Origin: JAGVIE01 sp964520905
Lineage (GTDB): Bacteria; Bacteroidota; Ignavibacteria; UBA10030; SZUA-254
Reading direction: 5' to 3'
DNA length: 64,000 bases
Assembly (NCBI GenBank): GCA_964520905.1
Contig: CAZFQL010000011.1
Coordinates: 87,819-151,818, forward strand
Position 1 is the first letter of the stretch, and the number at the start of each line of letters is the position of its first letter. Positions 51,676 to 60,834 of the stretch are shown piece by piece. The notes under the pieces are model-generated. The model made no database searches, had not been told where the DNA came from, and was given only the letters and a program-made list of their open reading frames with translations. The position numbers were made by a program, and so were the translations under genes.

Positions 51676-53355
51676 ATGGTCAAGATAACGATAGATGGCA
51701 AACAGTATGAGGTTGAGAACAACCTTACTATCATACAGGCAGCGAAACAAAATGGGATTCACATTCCCCATTTCTGCTGGCATCCACACCTGAGTGTATC
51801 CGGCAATTGCCGAGTTTGTTTGGTCGAGGTTGAAAAGATGCCGAAGTTAGTCATTGCCTGCGCAACACAGGTTGCAGAAGGAATGGTTGTTAATACCAAC
51901 TCCGAACGGGTCGTGCAAGCCCGCAACGCAGTTTTAGAATTCATCCTAATCAATCACCCGCTCGATTGTCCGATATGTGACGAGGCAGGTGAGTGCAAGC
52001 TTCAGGATTACGCGTACAAGTACAGCGTTGGACAAAGCCGGTTCGACTTTGAAAAAGTTCGCAAACCGAAACGAGTAGAGCTGGGTCCGAATGTAATGTT
52101 AGATACCGAACGATGCATCATGTGTTCGCGCTGTATCAGATTTTGCGATGAGGTCGCAAAGAAACCGCAGTTGACATTCACACAGCGCGGCGATCATGTT
52201 GAGTTGACTACTTTTCCGGGTGAACAGTTCGATAATCCTTATTCGATGAACGTAATCGAACTTTGTCCGGTCGGTGCGCTTACGAGTCGTGATTTCCGTT
52301 TCAAGGCGCGCGTGTGGGATATGTCGTCGACGGATACGGTTTGTATCGGTTGTGCCCGCGGATGCAATATTAAGATGTGGGTTCGCAATAATGAAGTTCT
52401 CCGTCTCACACCGCGCAATAATCCGGCAGTCAATGATTACTGGATGTGCGATTACGGCAGATTGAAAACATTCAAGCATGTCAATGCAGTCAATCGCGTA
52501 AAAGCGCCTATGGTTCGGAAAGATGGAAGATTAGTCGAAGTGGGGTGGGATGAAGCGATTGCCAAGGTTGGATTCGAATTGAAAAATTTCAAGAAGAATG
52601 AAATAGCCGCTCTCGGTTCCGCGTATTCAACGAATGAAGATAACTACCTGCTGACTAAATTAATGAACCATCTCGGCGTGAAGAGAATTGATTTTGTTCC
52701 TCATATCAGGAAAGGAGAACAAGATGATCTTCTTATCCGTGAAGATAAAACGCCGAACAGCGTAGGTGCGAGGGAAGTAGGGGTTAGACCGGAGAGCGCT
52801 GAATACGGTTTCGCGTCCATCCTGAATGAAATAAAAGCCGGAAATATCAAAGCTCTTTATGTGATTGATGACGACATCGCCTCCGATCCGGTTATAGCAG
52901 ACGCGCTCTTGAAACTGGATTTTCTTGTCGTTCACGCGTATAATGAGAACGAAACAATAAAATTTGCCGATGTCGTACTCGCGAGTTCAATTTATGCAGA
53001 GAAACACGGGACGTTTACAAACTTTCAGGGAAGAGTACAGCGCAATAAGCCCGCGATCTCAACACTTGAGCATGACCGTATATTGGATGGAATGGCGCTG
53101 AGCCGTTTGGATAAATTTGGCGCGCCGAACGATCGATGGACAACAGGTTTGAAACGCGATACCCGCGCTTCCTGGCGGATTCTCAATAGTATCGCCGCGG
53201 TGATGGGCGCGAAATGGAAATATAACTCGTGCGAAGATGTGTTCAACGAAATTGCATCGACGATTCCTTCTTTTAAAGGACTATCGTTTTTAAAGATCGG
53301 TACGGGCGGAGCAATGCTCAATAAAAACAAAGAAACAGTAACCGTTAAGAGTTAA
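51676..53355 (+). CDS. nuoG: NADH-quinone oxidoreductase subunit G (iron-sulfur, short form)
   Basis: A 559-residue complex I subunit. The N-terminal ferredoxin domain binds 2Fe-2S (CWHPHLSVSGNCRVCLVEVEK... C), then the His/Cys cluster in HPLDCPICDEAGECKLQDY, 4Fe-4S ligands CIMCSRCIRFCDE and ELCPVGAL, and the molybdopterin-like domain beginning CIGCARGCNIKMW. The molybdopterin-like part is shortened (family usually 680-900), as in several Bacteroidota. nuoH follows after one base and nuoI after a spacer; the other complex I genes are not in the window. Confidence 0.92.
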   Translation: MVKITIDGKQYEVENNLTIIQAAKQNGIHIPHFCWHPHLSVSGNCRVCLVEVEKMPKLVIACATQVAEGMVVNTNSERVVQARNAVLEFILINHPLDCPICDEAGECKLQDYAYKYSVGQSRFDFEKVRKPKRVELGPNVMLDTERCIMCSRCIRFCDEVAKKPQLTFTQRGDHVELTTFPGEQFDNPYSMNVIELCPVGALTSRDFRFKARVWDMSSTDTVCIGCARGCNIKMWVRNNEVLRLTPRNNPAVNDYWMCDYGRLKTFKHVNAVNRVKAPMVRKDGRLVEVGWDEAIAKVGFELKNFKKNEIAALGSAYSTNEDNYLLTKLMNHLGVKRIDFVPHIRKGEQDDLLIREDKTPNSVGAREVGVRPESAEYGFASILNEIKAGNIKALYVIDDDIASDPVIADALLKLDFLVVHAYNENETIKFADVVLASSIYAEKHGTFTNFQGRVQRNKPAISTLEHDRILDGMALSRLDKFGAPNDRWTTGLKRDTRASWRILNSIAAVMGAKWKYNSCEDVFNEIASTIPSFKGLSFLKIGTGGAMLNKNKETVTVKS

Positions 53356-53356
53356 T

Positions 53357-54370
53357 ATGGAACTTCTGATTACAGTCATAAAAATTGTTGCCGTAATGGG
53401 TGTTATGCTCGGCTGTGTAGCGTATGTTGTATTATTAGAACGCAGACTCTCAGCCGCGATACAAAACCGCATCGGTCCGAACCGGGTCGGGTGGCAGGGA
53501 TTGTTACAGCCGATTGCCGACGTCGTGAAACTCATAATGAAGGAAGACATTGTGCCGACGAAGGCGAACCGTTTCCTCCACGATCTCGCTCCTCTTATTT
53601 CAATTGGGGTGGCGATGACGACATTTGCTATTATACCATTCGGTAATCGAATCAATTTGTTCGGCTACGACATCAAACTGCAAATCGCCGATGTCAATAT
53701 CGGTATCCTTTACATCCTCGCACTCACATCTTTAGGCGTATATGGACTTACGTTAAGCGGGTGGTCTTCCAACAGCAAGTATCCGCTTCTCGGATGTATC
53801 CGTTCATCTGCACAAATGATCAGCTACGAATTATCGATGGGTGTTTCGATAATCGGAATCATCATGATGACAGAAAGTTTAAAGCTCGATAAGATAGTCG
53901 AGATGCAGGCGGGCTGGCACTGGAATATCATTTTACAGCCAATCGGCTTCATAACTTTTCTGGTTGCGTCTTTTGCGGAAACAAATCGGTTGCCTTTCGA
54001 TTTACCGGAGGCAGAACCTGAGCTTGTCGCAGGATTTCACACGGAATACAGCGGAATGAAATTCGGTTTGTTCTATCTTGCTGAATATTCGAACATGTTT
54101 GTAGCGAGCGCGCTGATTACAACCTTGTATCTTGGCGGCTGGCAGGTTCCGTTCGTCCACTCTCTGGGCTTGTCCGATTTCTGGATAAGCATAGTTCAGG
54201 TGTTTGGTTTCTTCGTGAAGATAGTTTTGATGGTGGCGTTCTTCATCATTATCCGATGGACGATACCGCGCTTCCGCTACGATCAACTGATGAATTTAGG
54301 ATGGAAGTTCATGCTTCCGATAGCGATACTCAATGTATTAATAACAGGTTTGGTAATATTATTGATATAG
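53357..54370 (+). CDS. nuoH: NADH-quinone oxidoreductase subunit H
   Basis: A 337-residue membrane subunit at the junction of the quinone site and the proton-pumping arm. Diagnostic are LLERRLSAAIQNRIGPNRVGWQGLLQPIADVVKLIMKED, SMGVSIIGIIMM, ETNRLPFDLPEAEPELVAGFHTEYSGMKFGLFYLAEY and TIPRFRYDQLMNLGWKFMLP. About eight membrane helices. Confidence 0.96.
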   Translation: MELLITVIKIVAVMGVMLGCVAYVVLLERRLSAAIQNRIGPNRVGWQGLLQPIADVVKLIMKEDIVPTKANRFLHDLAPLISIGVAMTTFAIIPFGNRINLFGYDIKLQIADVNIGILYILALTSLGVYGLTLSGWSSNSKYPLLGCIRSSAQMISYELSMGVSIIGIIMMTESLKLDKIVEMQAGWHWNIILQPIGFITFLVASFAETNRLPFDLPEAEPELVAGFHTEYSGMKFGLFYLAEYSNMFVASALITTLYLGGWQVPFVHSLGLSDFWISIVQVFGFFVKIVLMVAFFIIIRWTIPRFRYDQLMNLGWKFMLPIAILNVLITGLVILLI

Positions 54371-54436
54371 TCAGTTGTCATTGGTCAATTGTCAATTGCA
54401 CCGATGACTAATGACAAATCACAAATGACAAATTAT
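54371..54436. repeat. Repetitive spacer between nuoH and nuoI
   Basis: Built from GTCA/CAATTGTCAATTG/ATGACAAAT motifs that recur before the ACP gene (27334-27375). It runs up to the nuoI ATG, which has no SD. Confidence 0.5.
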
Positions 54437-54937
54437 ATGGAAAATCAAAAACCAATCGTACACAGAAAAGATCTTCATTGGTGGGAAATGTTTTATATCC
54501 CCCAGATAATCGGAGGGATGAAGATTACACTCACACAGGTTTTCAGACCTAAGTTCACGAGACAATATCCCGAGGTAAAGTGGAATCCGCCGTCGTCATT
54601 CCGCGGGCGTCCTGTCCTCGTAGAACAAAACGGAGTCGAGCGTTGCGTTGCGTGCGGTTTATGCTCGCGTGTTTGCCCATCCCTGGCGATTGATGTACAG
54701 GCATCCGAAACGGAACTTTCCAAAGAGCGCTACCCCGTCAAATTTGAAATTAACATGCTTCGCTGTATCTTCTGCGGTTTCTGCGAAGAGGTTTGCCCCG
54801 AAGAAGCGATCGTCATGAGTAAGGAATTCGAGCTGACATTCACGCATCAAGCCGACGGAATATTCGGAAAAGATAAACTCCTGATCCCTGCTGAGAAACT
54901 GAAGGACCGGCTGGAATTTTTACGGAAGATGCGGTAA
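54437..54937 (+). CDS. nuoI: NADH-quinone oxidoreductase subunit I
   Basis: A 166-residue subunit with two 4Fe-4S clusters: CVACGLCSRVCPSLAIDV and CIFCGFCEEVCPEEAIVMS. The ATG giving MENQKPIVHRKDLHWWEMF is chosen because the upstream in-frame 16 codons are encoded by the repetitive spacer. Part of complex I with nuoG and nuoH. Confidence 0.94.
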   Translation: MENQKPIVHRKDLHWWEMFYIPQIIGGMKITLTQVFRPKFTRQYPEVKWNPPSSFRGRPVLVEQNGVERCVACGLCSRVCPSLAIDVQASETELSKERYPVKFEINMLRCIFCGFCEEVCPEEAIVMSKEFELTFTHQADGIFGKDKLLIPAEKLKDRLEFLRKMR

Positions 54938-55005
54938 CAACTTTCTTTCCATTGCGTACAAAAGTATTATTATTAACTTAAAAAATAAACAATAGTGGAG
55001 CTTGC

Positions 55006-56373
55006 ATGAGAATCAAATTTCTACTTGTATTGTTTCTAATCGGTTTCATACTGCAGTTCGGTAATGCCCAGCTCAGCGTGAAATATGAAAAATTTTCACT
55101 CACCAACGGTTTGACGGTAATCTTGCATGAAGATCACACGCTGCCCGTGGCAACCTGTAATATTTGGTACCATGTCGGGTCGGGGCGTGAGAAACCGGGA
55201 CGAACCGGTTTCGCTCATCTTTTTGAACATCTTATGTTCATGGGCTCGGCTCATGTGCCCGTCGGAAAGTTCGATGAATGGCTCGAAGCCGCAGGTGGAG
55301 ATAATAACGGTTCAACCACATCCGACCGGACGAATTACTGGGAAAATTTTCCAACCAGCGCAATCGAGCTTGCGCTCTTTTTGGAATCCGACCGCATGGG
55401 TTATTTAGTCGATGTAATGACACCGGAAAAAGTTGATGCACAGCGTGACGTGGTGAAGAACGAGCGCAGGCAGTCGTACGAGAATCGTCCTTACGGTATG
55501 GCATCGATTATTCTTGGTGAAAACCTTTTTCCTCCGGATCACCCGTACCATTGGCCCACAATCGGATCGCAGGAAGATTTATCTGCGGCAAGCTTCGATG
55601 ATGTGGTTGACTTCTTCAAAAAGTATTACGTCCCGAATAATGCGAGTCTCGTTATCGCAGGCGACATCGACCCGGCGAAAACAAAACAACTCGTTACGAA
55701 ATGGTTCAGCGATGTTCCGCTCGGGAAACCGGTACAACCGCTCGGCGCACCCGTCGCATTTTTACCCGAAGAAAAGCGCATCGTTCTGGAGGATAAAGTT
55801 CAACTCCCGCGTCTTTATATTAACTGGCTTTCCCCTAAACATTTTTCACCAGGCGATGCTGAGCTTGATGTTCTGGCAAATGTTCTTGCCGGTGGAAAAA
55901 ACTCCCGCTTGTACAAACGGTTGGTTTACGATCTTCAGATTGCTCAGGATGTTTCAGCATATCAGGATGCAAGCATGATGAATTCTACATTTGCGGTTAT
56001 TGCTACTGCCCGCGCAGGACATACGTTAGCCGAGCTTGAAAAGGTGATCAGAGAAGAGATCAATAAAATCAAAAACGAAACGCCGTCGCTGCGTGAAGTT
56101 CAGCGCGCTGTGAATCAATTCGAATCCGGTTTCTTAACCCGCATGGAACGTGTAGGCGGTTTCGGCGGCAAAGCGGATTTACTGAATAATTATTATGTCG
56201 AGACCGGTAATCCGGATTATTTCAACGAAGACTTCGCAAGATATAAAGCCCTGACACCGGAAGATATCCAGAGCGTCGCGCAGACATACTTGCGTGAAGA
56301 CGGGGATGTTGTATTGAGCATCGTCCCCCAAGGCAAAAAAGAATTAGCCGCCCCTGCGAAAGGAGGGAAGTAA
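55006..56373 (+). CDS. M16-family zinc peptidase, catalytic partner
   Basis: A 455-residue exported protein (signal peptide RIKFLLVLFLIGFILQFGNAQ). The zinc site is AHLFEHLMFMGS (HxxEH) with the downstream Glu in VVKNERRQSYENRPYG. The pattern matches bacterial M16B pairs in which an active subunit is followed by an inactive one; the next gene starts two bases after the stop. Likely a periplasmic or membrane-attached peptide-degrading protease. Confidence 0.9.
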   Translation: MRIKFLLVLFLIGFILQFGNAQLSVKYEKFSLTNGLTVILHEDHTLPVATCNIWYHVGSGREKPGRTGFAHLFEHLMFMGSAHVPVGKFDEWLEAAGGDNNGSTTSDRTNYWENFPTSAIELALFLESDRMGYLVDVMTPEKVDAQRDVVKNERRQSYENRPYGMASIILGENLFPPDHPYHWPTIGSQEDLSAASFDDVVDFFKKYYVPNNASLVIAGDIDPAKTKQLVTKWFSDVPLGKPVQPLGAPVAFLPEEKRIVLEDKVQLPRLYINWLSPKHFSPGDAELDVLANVLAGGKNSRLYKRLVYDLQIAQDVSAYQDASMMNSTFAVIATARAGHTLAELEKVIREEINKIKNETPSLREVQRAVNQFESGFLTRMERVGGFGGKADLLNNYYVETGNPDYFNEDFARYKALTPEDIQSVAQTYLREDGDVVLSIVPQGKKELAAPAKGGK

Positions 56374-56375
56374 CA

Positions 56376-57941
56376 ATGAAAAAGTCAAAAGTCTGCGCCA
56401 GAGGCGCATCCCTGCCCGTCCGGCAGGCGGGCGCCTCCGGCGGAAAAATGCAAAATAACTTTAGAAAAGTCATGCTGATCCCGCACGAAGTGCGTGAGAA
56501 GCATCTGACCTGGGTATTAATTTTCGCTTTCTTGTTTGTTAGTCTTTCACCTGCACAAACTCCCGATCGCACTAAGCCGCCTGAATTGGGCGCGCCACCG
56601 ACGATGAAACTCCCGGCTATCGAGCACTTCAAACTTTCGAACGGAATATCGGTCGTACTGATGGAAAAGCATCAGGTGCCGTTAGTGGAAGTTGAACTGA
56701 TCGTTCGCGGCGGTTCGGTGAACGATCCTAAAGATAAAATAGGTCTTGCAAGTATGACCACGGCTATGATGGAAGAAGGCGCAGGCACGCGCAACTCTAT
56801 GGAACTCGCTGACGCAATCGATTTCCTTGGCGCGAACATTTCCGCATATTCAGGTTGGCATACTGCGGGTGTTTCTATGTTCACACCGCTGTCAAAGTTA
56901 GATGATGCTATGGCGCTCTTCGGCGATATGTGTCTGAGTCCTACGTTCCCCAAAGAGGAATTGGAGCGCAACCGTAAAGAGCGGCTTACAACATTAATGC
57001 AGTGGCACGATGAACCGCGCGCGATTGCTTCAGTTCAGTTCAGCAAGACGCTTTTCGGAGAAAATCATCCTTACGGTAAACCGACTATAGGGAACGAAAA
57101 GAATATCCGCGCACTCAAGATTGAGGATTTGAAGAAATTCCATCAAACATATTTCCGTGCCGATAACGCACGGATAATTGTAGTAGGTGATGTTACCGGA
57201 AGTATGATCCTTTCGAAACTCGAAGCAATATTCGGTAAATGGGAAGGCGGAAAACCTGAGCAACAGTCGTTCCCGAAAGCAGAACAAGTGAAGGAACGCG
57301 CGATTTATTTGATAGACAAGCCGGGCGCGCCGCAGTCCGAAATTCGCATGGGTCGCATAGGTGTTGAACGTATGACAGAAGATTATTACGCTCTCCGCGT
57401 GATGAATACGATTCTCGGCGGGTCGTTCACGTCGCGTTTGAATCAGAATCTGCGTGAACAGCACGGTTATACTTACGGCGCAAGCTCTAATTTCGATTTC
57501 CGCGTGATGCCCGGTCCGTTTCTCGCCGGCTCTGCCGTGCAGACTGCAATAACAGACAGCGCGCTTATCGAGTTCATGAAAGAGCTGAACAGAATTCTCG
57601 AAGCGGTACCCGATGAAGAATTGAACCGCGCTAAGAATTACCTTACACTTCGCTATCCGGAAAACTTCCAATCGGTCGGACAGATAACTAACCAGCTTGC
57701 CGAGATTGTTAATTACGACCTGCCGGACGATTATTTCAACAATTACACAAAGAACGTTCTTGCCGTTACGAAGGATGATGTTCAGCGCGTTGCGAAGAAG
57801 TACATCGACCCGGAGAAGATTGCCATCATCATCGTTGGCGACAGGAAGACGATAGAGAAACCTCTTGAAGCTTTAAAGTTAGGGAAGATTGTAAACCTGA
57901 CTATTCAAGATGTGCTGGGGAAAGCGCCGAAGGTTGAATAA
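56376..57941 (+). CDS. M16-family protein, non-catalytic partner, with repeat insertion in its N-terminus
   Basis: A 521-residue partner of the preceding protease. At the position of the zinc motif it has LASMTTAMMEEGAGTRN, so HxxEH is missing and it is probably the non-catalytic half of a heterodimer; the C-terminal RxxY region is kept (LRVMNTILGGSFTSRLNQNLREQHGYTYG). The start at 56376 has an excellent AAGGAGGG. Between it and the signal-peptide helix (WVLIFAFLFVSLSPAQ, about residues 48-63) lies CARGASLPVRQAGASGGK, translated from a palindromic repeat. An alternative start at 56448 has no good SD. The long n-region may impair export. Confidence 0.88.
   Translation: MKKSKVCARGASLPVRQAGASGGKMQNNFRKVMLIPHEVREKHLTWVLIFAFLFVSLSPAQTPDRTKPPELGAPPTMKLPAIEHFKLSNGISVVLMEKHQVPLVEVELIVRGGSVNDPKDKIGLASMTTAMMEEGAGTRNSMELADAIDFLGANISAYSGWHTAGVSMFTPLSKLDDAMALFGDMCLSPTFPKEELERNRKERLTTLMQWHDEPRAIASVQFSKTLFGENHPYGKPTIGNEKNIRALKIEDLKKFHQTYFRADNARIIVVGDVTGSMILSKLEAIFGKWEGGKPEQQSFPKAEQVKERAIYLIDKPGAPQSEIRMGRIGVERMTEDYYALRVMNTILGGSFTSRLNQNLREQHGYTYGASSNFDFRVMPGPFLAGSAVQTAITDSALIEFMKELNRILEAVPDEELNRAKNYLTLRYPENFQSVGQITNQLAEIVNYDLPDDYFNNYTKNVLAVTKDDVQRVAKKYIDPEKIAIIIVGDRKTIEKPLEALKLGKIVNLTIQDVLGKAPKVE
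56394..56442. repeat. Palindromic repeat inside the M16 reading frame
   Basis: GCGCCAGAGGCGC (palindrome), then GCCTGCC-like CTGCCCGTCCGGCAG and GCGGGCGCCTCCGGCGG form overlapping inverted repeats. GC content is far above the neighbourhood. Related CGCC(A/T)GAGGCG pieces occur at 43970 and 48481. Confidence 0.7.
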
Positions 57942-58316
57942 GTTGGTAACTGATGTTACGCAATGGTGCCAAGATATATATTAATAGCCCCACGATTTAT
58001 CGTGGAGATAAAATAATAAAAAATATAGGGGGGGGCTTCAGTCCCGCCAACATTGGCGGGATTGAAACTAAAGTTCGGGCTAATCAAATTCAGAAAAAAG
58101 CGTGAAAAAATTATGTGCGTAACTTGAGTTAGTAAGTAGACGTTTAAGAAAGTGCGGCTCGGAAACGGGCGGCACTTTTTTTTATTTCTGATGGTGGGTT
58201 GCCTAAAAAGAAAAATATCCCTTTAGCCGCAGACTTTATGCCTGCGCAAACGTTATAAAAACGCAACCTGTTCCGAAGGAATGGCTTTGCCAAAGGTTGC
58301 GGCTACACCGAAAACA
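57942..58316. other. Gene-free region with palindromes and a terminator
   Basis: Holds CCACGATttATCGTGG (57991-58006), eight consecutive G (58028-58035), a 30-base imperfect palindrome with TCCCGCCAA facing TTGGCGGGA (58037-58066), an intrinsic terminator (58149-58183: AAGTGC...GCACTT then eight T) and CGCAACCT/AGGTTGCG (58262-58301). No gene seen. Confidence 0.6.
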
Positions 58317-58757
58317 TTATTTTATTTCTTTTTTATTCATTTGCACGTCCACTTCCCTCAGTTTCCGAAGTTCTTCGCGAAGTGATTTAATACGTTCTAA
58401 TAACATTATGCATGAATTTGTAATTTCTATTTCTTGGTCGGAGATTGGAAGTGTAAGATAGACATGATACCAATAAAGTGATGTGCTGTCATCCGCAACG
58501 GGATTCTGTGGATTGGAATATAAAATCGCGGTTTTCCGAACTGCTTCAGGATAATATTTTGTCGTTGAATACTGCTTTGCGATAAATAAATATTCATTTG
58601 TTGCCTTTTGTAATAATGATGTTATAAGAAGACTATCGGCAATATTTATATGGTCGGCAGCTTCCAGTTCCTGTTTGTTTTTCCCTGAATTATTCGTCCC
58701 CGTACATCCTACAAGATATAAGGCAATCAGTGCAAGTATAATTCTATAAGTTTTCAT
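58317..58757 (-). CDS. Predicted lipoprotein of unknown function
   Basis: A 146-residue protein with a signal peptide ending in LVGC, a clear lipobox (LIALYLVGCTGTNN). The mature part is helical (HINIADSLLITSLLQKATNEYLFIAKQY...YPEAVRKTAILYSNP) and ends in a charged coiled coil. The helical pairs resemble TPR-like envelope proteins, but no family is certain. The ATG with AAAGGA is chosen; it overlaps the end of the kinase gene by 14 bases, so the two are cotranscribed. Confidence 0.75.
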   Translation of the reverse strand: MKTYRIILALIALYLVGCTGTNNSGKNKQELEAADHINIADSLLITSLLQKATNEYLFIAKQYSTTKYYPEAVRKTAILYSNPQNPVADDSTSLYWYHVYLTLPISDQEIEITNSCIMLLERIKSLREELRKLREVDVQMNKKEIK

Positions 58758-60255
58758 GAGAAGTCCTTTGTGTTGATATTGAGTCTTCTGCGGCATAAAC
58801 CTGGGGGTGTTCCAGAATAATGGGGAGCTCAACTTGGAATGTGGTTCCGACGCCAAGAACACTTTTTATTGACACTTTACCACCATGCCCCTCCGTATAC
58901 GCTTTCACCAACGCTAATCCGATGCCTGTGCCCTTAGAAGAAGCCTTTGATGCATTTTTTGCTTGGAAGAATTTGTTGAATACTTTTGTAAGTTCCTCCT
59001 GTGCGATGCCAATACCAGAATCTTCAACTGATATCTTTGCATGATTTCCCACCTGGCAGACATAAGTAGTAATTTTTCCACCACGACCAGTATATTTTAT
59101 CGCATTACTAAGCAGATTGCCAACAACCGCGAATATTTTCTCTTCGTCAACTACGATTATTGGAACAGGTTCCGAATGCAAAATTATGGTGATTTCCTTT
59201 TGCGAAGCAATCAAGCGAGCATTATCAACTATTGGCTTAACCAACGAAAGCAAATCAATTGGTTTGAGATTATACTCCATCATTCCAGCATCTATTTTTG
59301 CAATATCTAATAATTGATTGGTAAAATTGGTCGATGCTGAAGTGTTCCTATGTATCGATTCGAGTAATTCGATTTGCTTTTCATTTAAGGGACCAATTAT
59401 TTTTCGATTGAGTATGTACAACGCTGCAAGTATGGTCTGAAAAGGGTTCCGCAATTCATGGGCAATGTGGTGCATGAGTTCACTTTTGTGTTCATCTATT
59501 TTTTTCAATTTTTCACTCATGTCATTGATGGCTCCAGCAAGTTTGGCAATCTCATCACGCGAGGCAACCTTGATAGGTTCGAAAGAGCCGCGAGCGATTT
59601 GCTCAGTTCCTCGAATGAGAACCTTTATAGGTTTAGTTATCGTTCGAGAAATTATTACTGCGAGCATAATCGCTGCGATAAGTGTGCATAATGTAAGAAT
59701 TAGAGAAACACCCGAGGATTGAGAGGTGATCGTTTCAACATTAATCATTGCATTCTCGATTGACACCTGATTGAGCAGGATAAAATCGTTCAGATTAGTA
59801 TGGAGGGTCAGGATGCTGTCGGCATGTTGCTGTTCCTCCAATTTGCTTCTTTCTGTTTTTAATAATCGTTCGCTCTGATCATAAGGAGTAACCTGTGAAA
59901 CGAACCAGTCATGGGTTCGCTGAATATTTTTGATTAATTGTTTTCCACCAGGGTCTGATTGTGTGATTAATAATGAGTCTCCTACTTTCTTAAATTTTTT
60001 ACTTCCTCCAACGAATAAATCAAAATAAATATTGTCATATGAAATCCAATATTTATATGCATTTCGTTCTTCTTCGTAAAGTAAGGATTGGAGATGTTTG
60101 GCGATGGCAATAGATTTGACTTCGGATGCAAAGGTAACTTTAGCAGTGTTTGAAATGGTGATAAGCTGATATAGAATGTATGCATTGGCGGTAATCATCA
60201 GAATAATGATTATGCCGAATCCCATCATCATTTTTTTGTTGATCGTCAAGTTCAT
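58744..60255 (-). CDS. Membrane sensor histidine kinase with HAMP domain
   Basis: A 503-residue kinase. Membrane helices at about 10-30 and 183-203 flank a helical periplasmic domain of ~150 residues. A HAMP domain (204-255) links to HisKA with phospho-acceptor His266 in HHIAHELRNPFQTI. The ATPase part has NLLSNAIKYTGRGG (N box), VEDSGIGIAQEEL (G1) and SSKGTGIGLALVKAY (G2). It diverges from a NarL-type response regulator across 580 bases and is a candidate partner for it or for KaiC. Confidence 0.93.
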   Translation of the reverse strand: MNLTINKKMMMGFGIIIILMITANAYILYQLITISNTAKVTFASEVKSIAIAKHLQSLLYEEERNAYKYWISYDNIYFDLFVGGSKKFKKVGDSLLITQSDPGGKQLIKNIQRTHDWFVSQVTPYDQSERLLKTERSKLEEQQHADSILTLHTNLNDFILLNQVSIENAMINVETITSQSSGVSLILTLCTLIAAIMLAVIISRTITKPIKVLIRGTEQIARGSFEPIKVASRDEIAKLAGAINDMSEKLKKIDEHKSELMHHIAHELRNPFQTILAALYILNRKIIGPLNEKQIELLESIHRNTSASTNFTNQLLDIAKIDAGMMEYNLKPIDLLSLVKPIVDNARLIASQKEITIILHSEPVPIIVVDEEKIFAVVGNLLSNAIKYTGRGGKITTYVCQVGNHAKISVEDSGIGIAQEELTKVFNKFFQAKNASKASSKGTGIGLALVKAYTEGHGGKVSIKSVLGVGTTFQVELPIILEHPQVYAAEDSISTQRTSHENL

Positions 60256-60834
60256 ATTACAATGTGCCGTTGGATAATTTTGAACGACTTCCTGCCAGTT
60301 GTTTTAAAGATCACAGAAAATATACTTAAATTTAATATAATTGTTTCAATCTTTATGCGCAACTACAGAGGCGATAGAATAAATCCCACTGTAAATCCCA
60401 CATTTCAAGCTTGGAGAAAATTACCAGAGACATCCTCAACAAAATAATCAACACTCTACTTAATAACGACCGATTCTCTCCTATATCAACTGTTTCCATA
60501 ATGAGACTGAAAGCGCGGTGCAGACCAAAAATGAATTAACTGATTTTCCAGTCAGTACATAATTTGGGGGCTGGGCAAACAAAAGTCTACATCTTACAAA
60601 CAAGATTAGAGCGTAATTAGATTAAAGTTCAGAATGGCTATAATTTTTAGCAAAATCTGCCAATTTCAACATTTTCCATTTGAACTGCAATTTCTATTGC
60701 TTTTTCGCTCTCGGGGCACTCGCTTGTTTCTCTATCACCAGTTGTCCTGAGTTTTTTTGCATAAACTTATAAAATTTCTTACCTTGTACAAAATGTAACT
60801 GTCAGGATATGCGCTAAGAAGGCATGGCTATTCA
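60256..60834. promoter_or_regulatory. Divergent intergenic region between kinase and response regulator
   Basis: About 580 AT-rich bases without a credible gene. A weak promoter for the regulator may be TTGCAT (60757-60762), 17 bases, TACCTT (60780-60785). The short frame at 60262-60447 has no protein-like features. Confidence 0.4.

Noticed and set aside
60262..60447. 61-codon frame in the kinase/regulator intergenic region
   Set aside because: No SD, no signal or domain, low-complexity composition.
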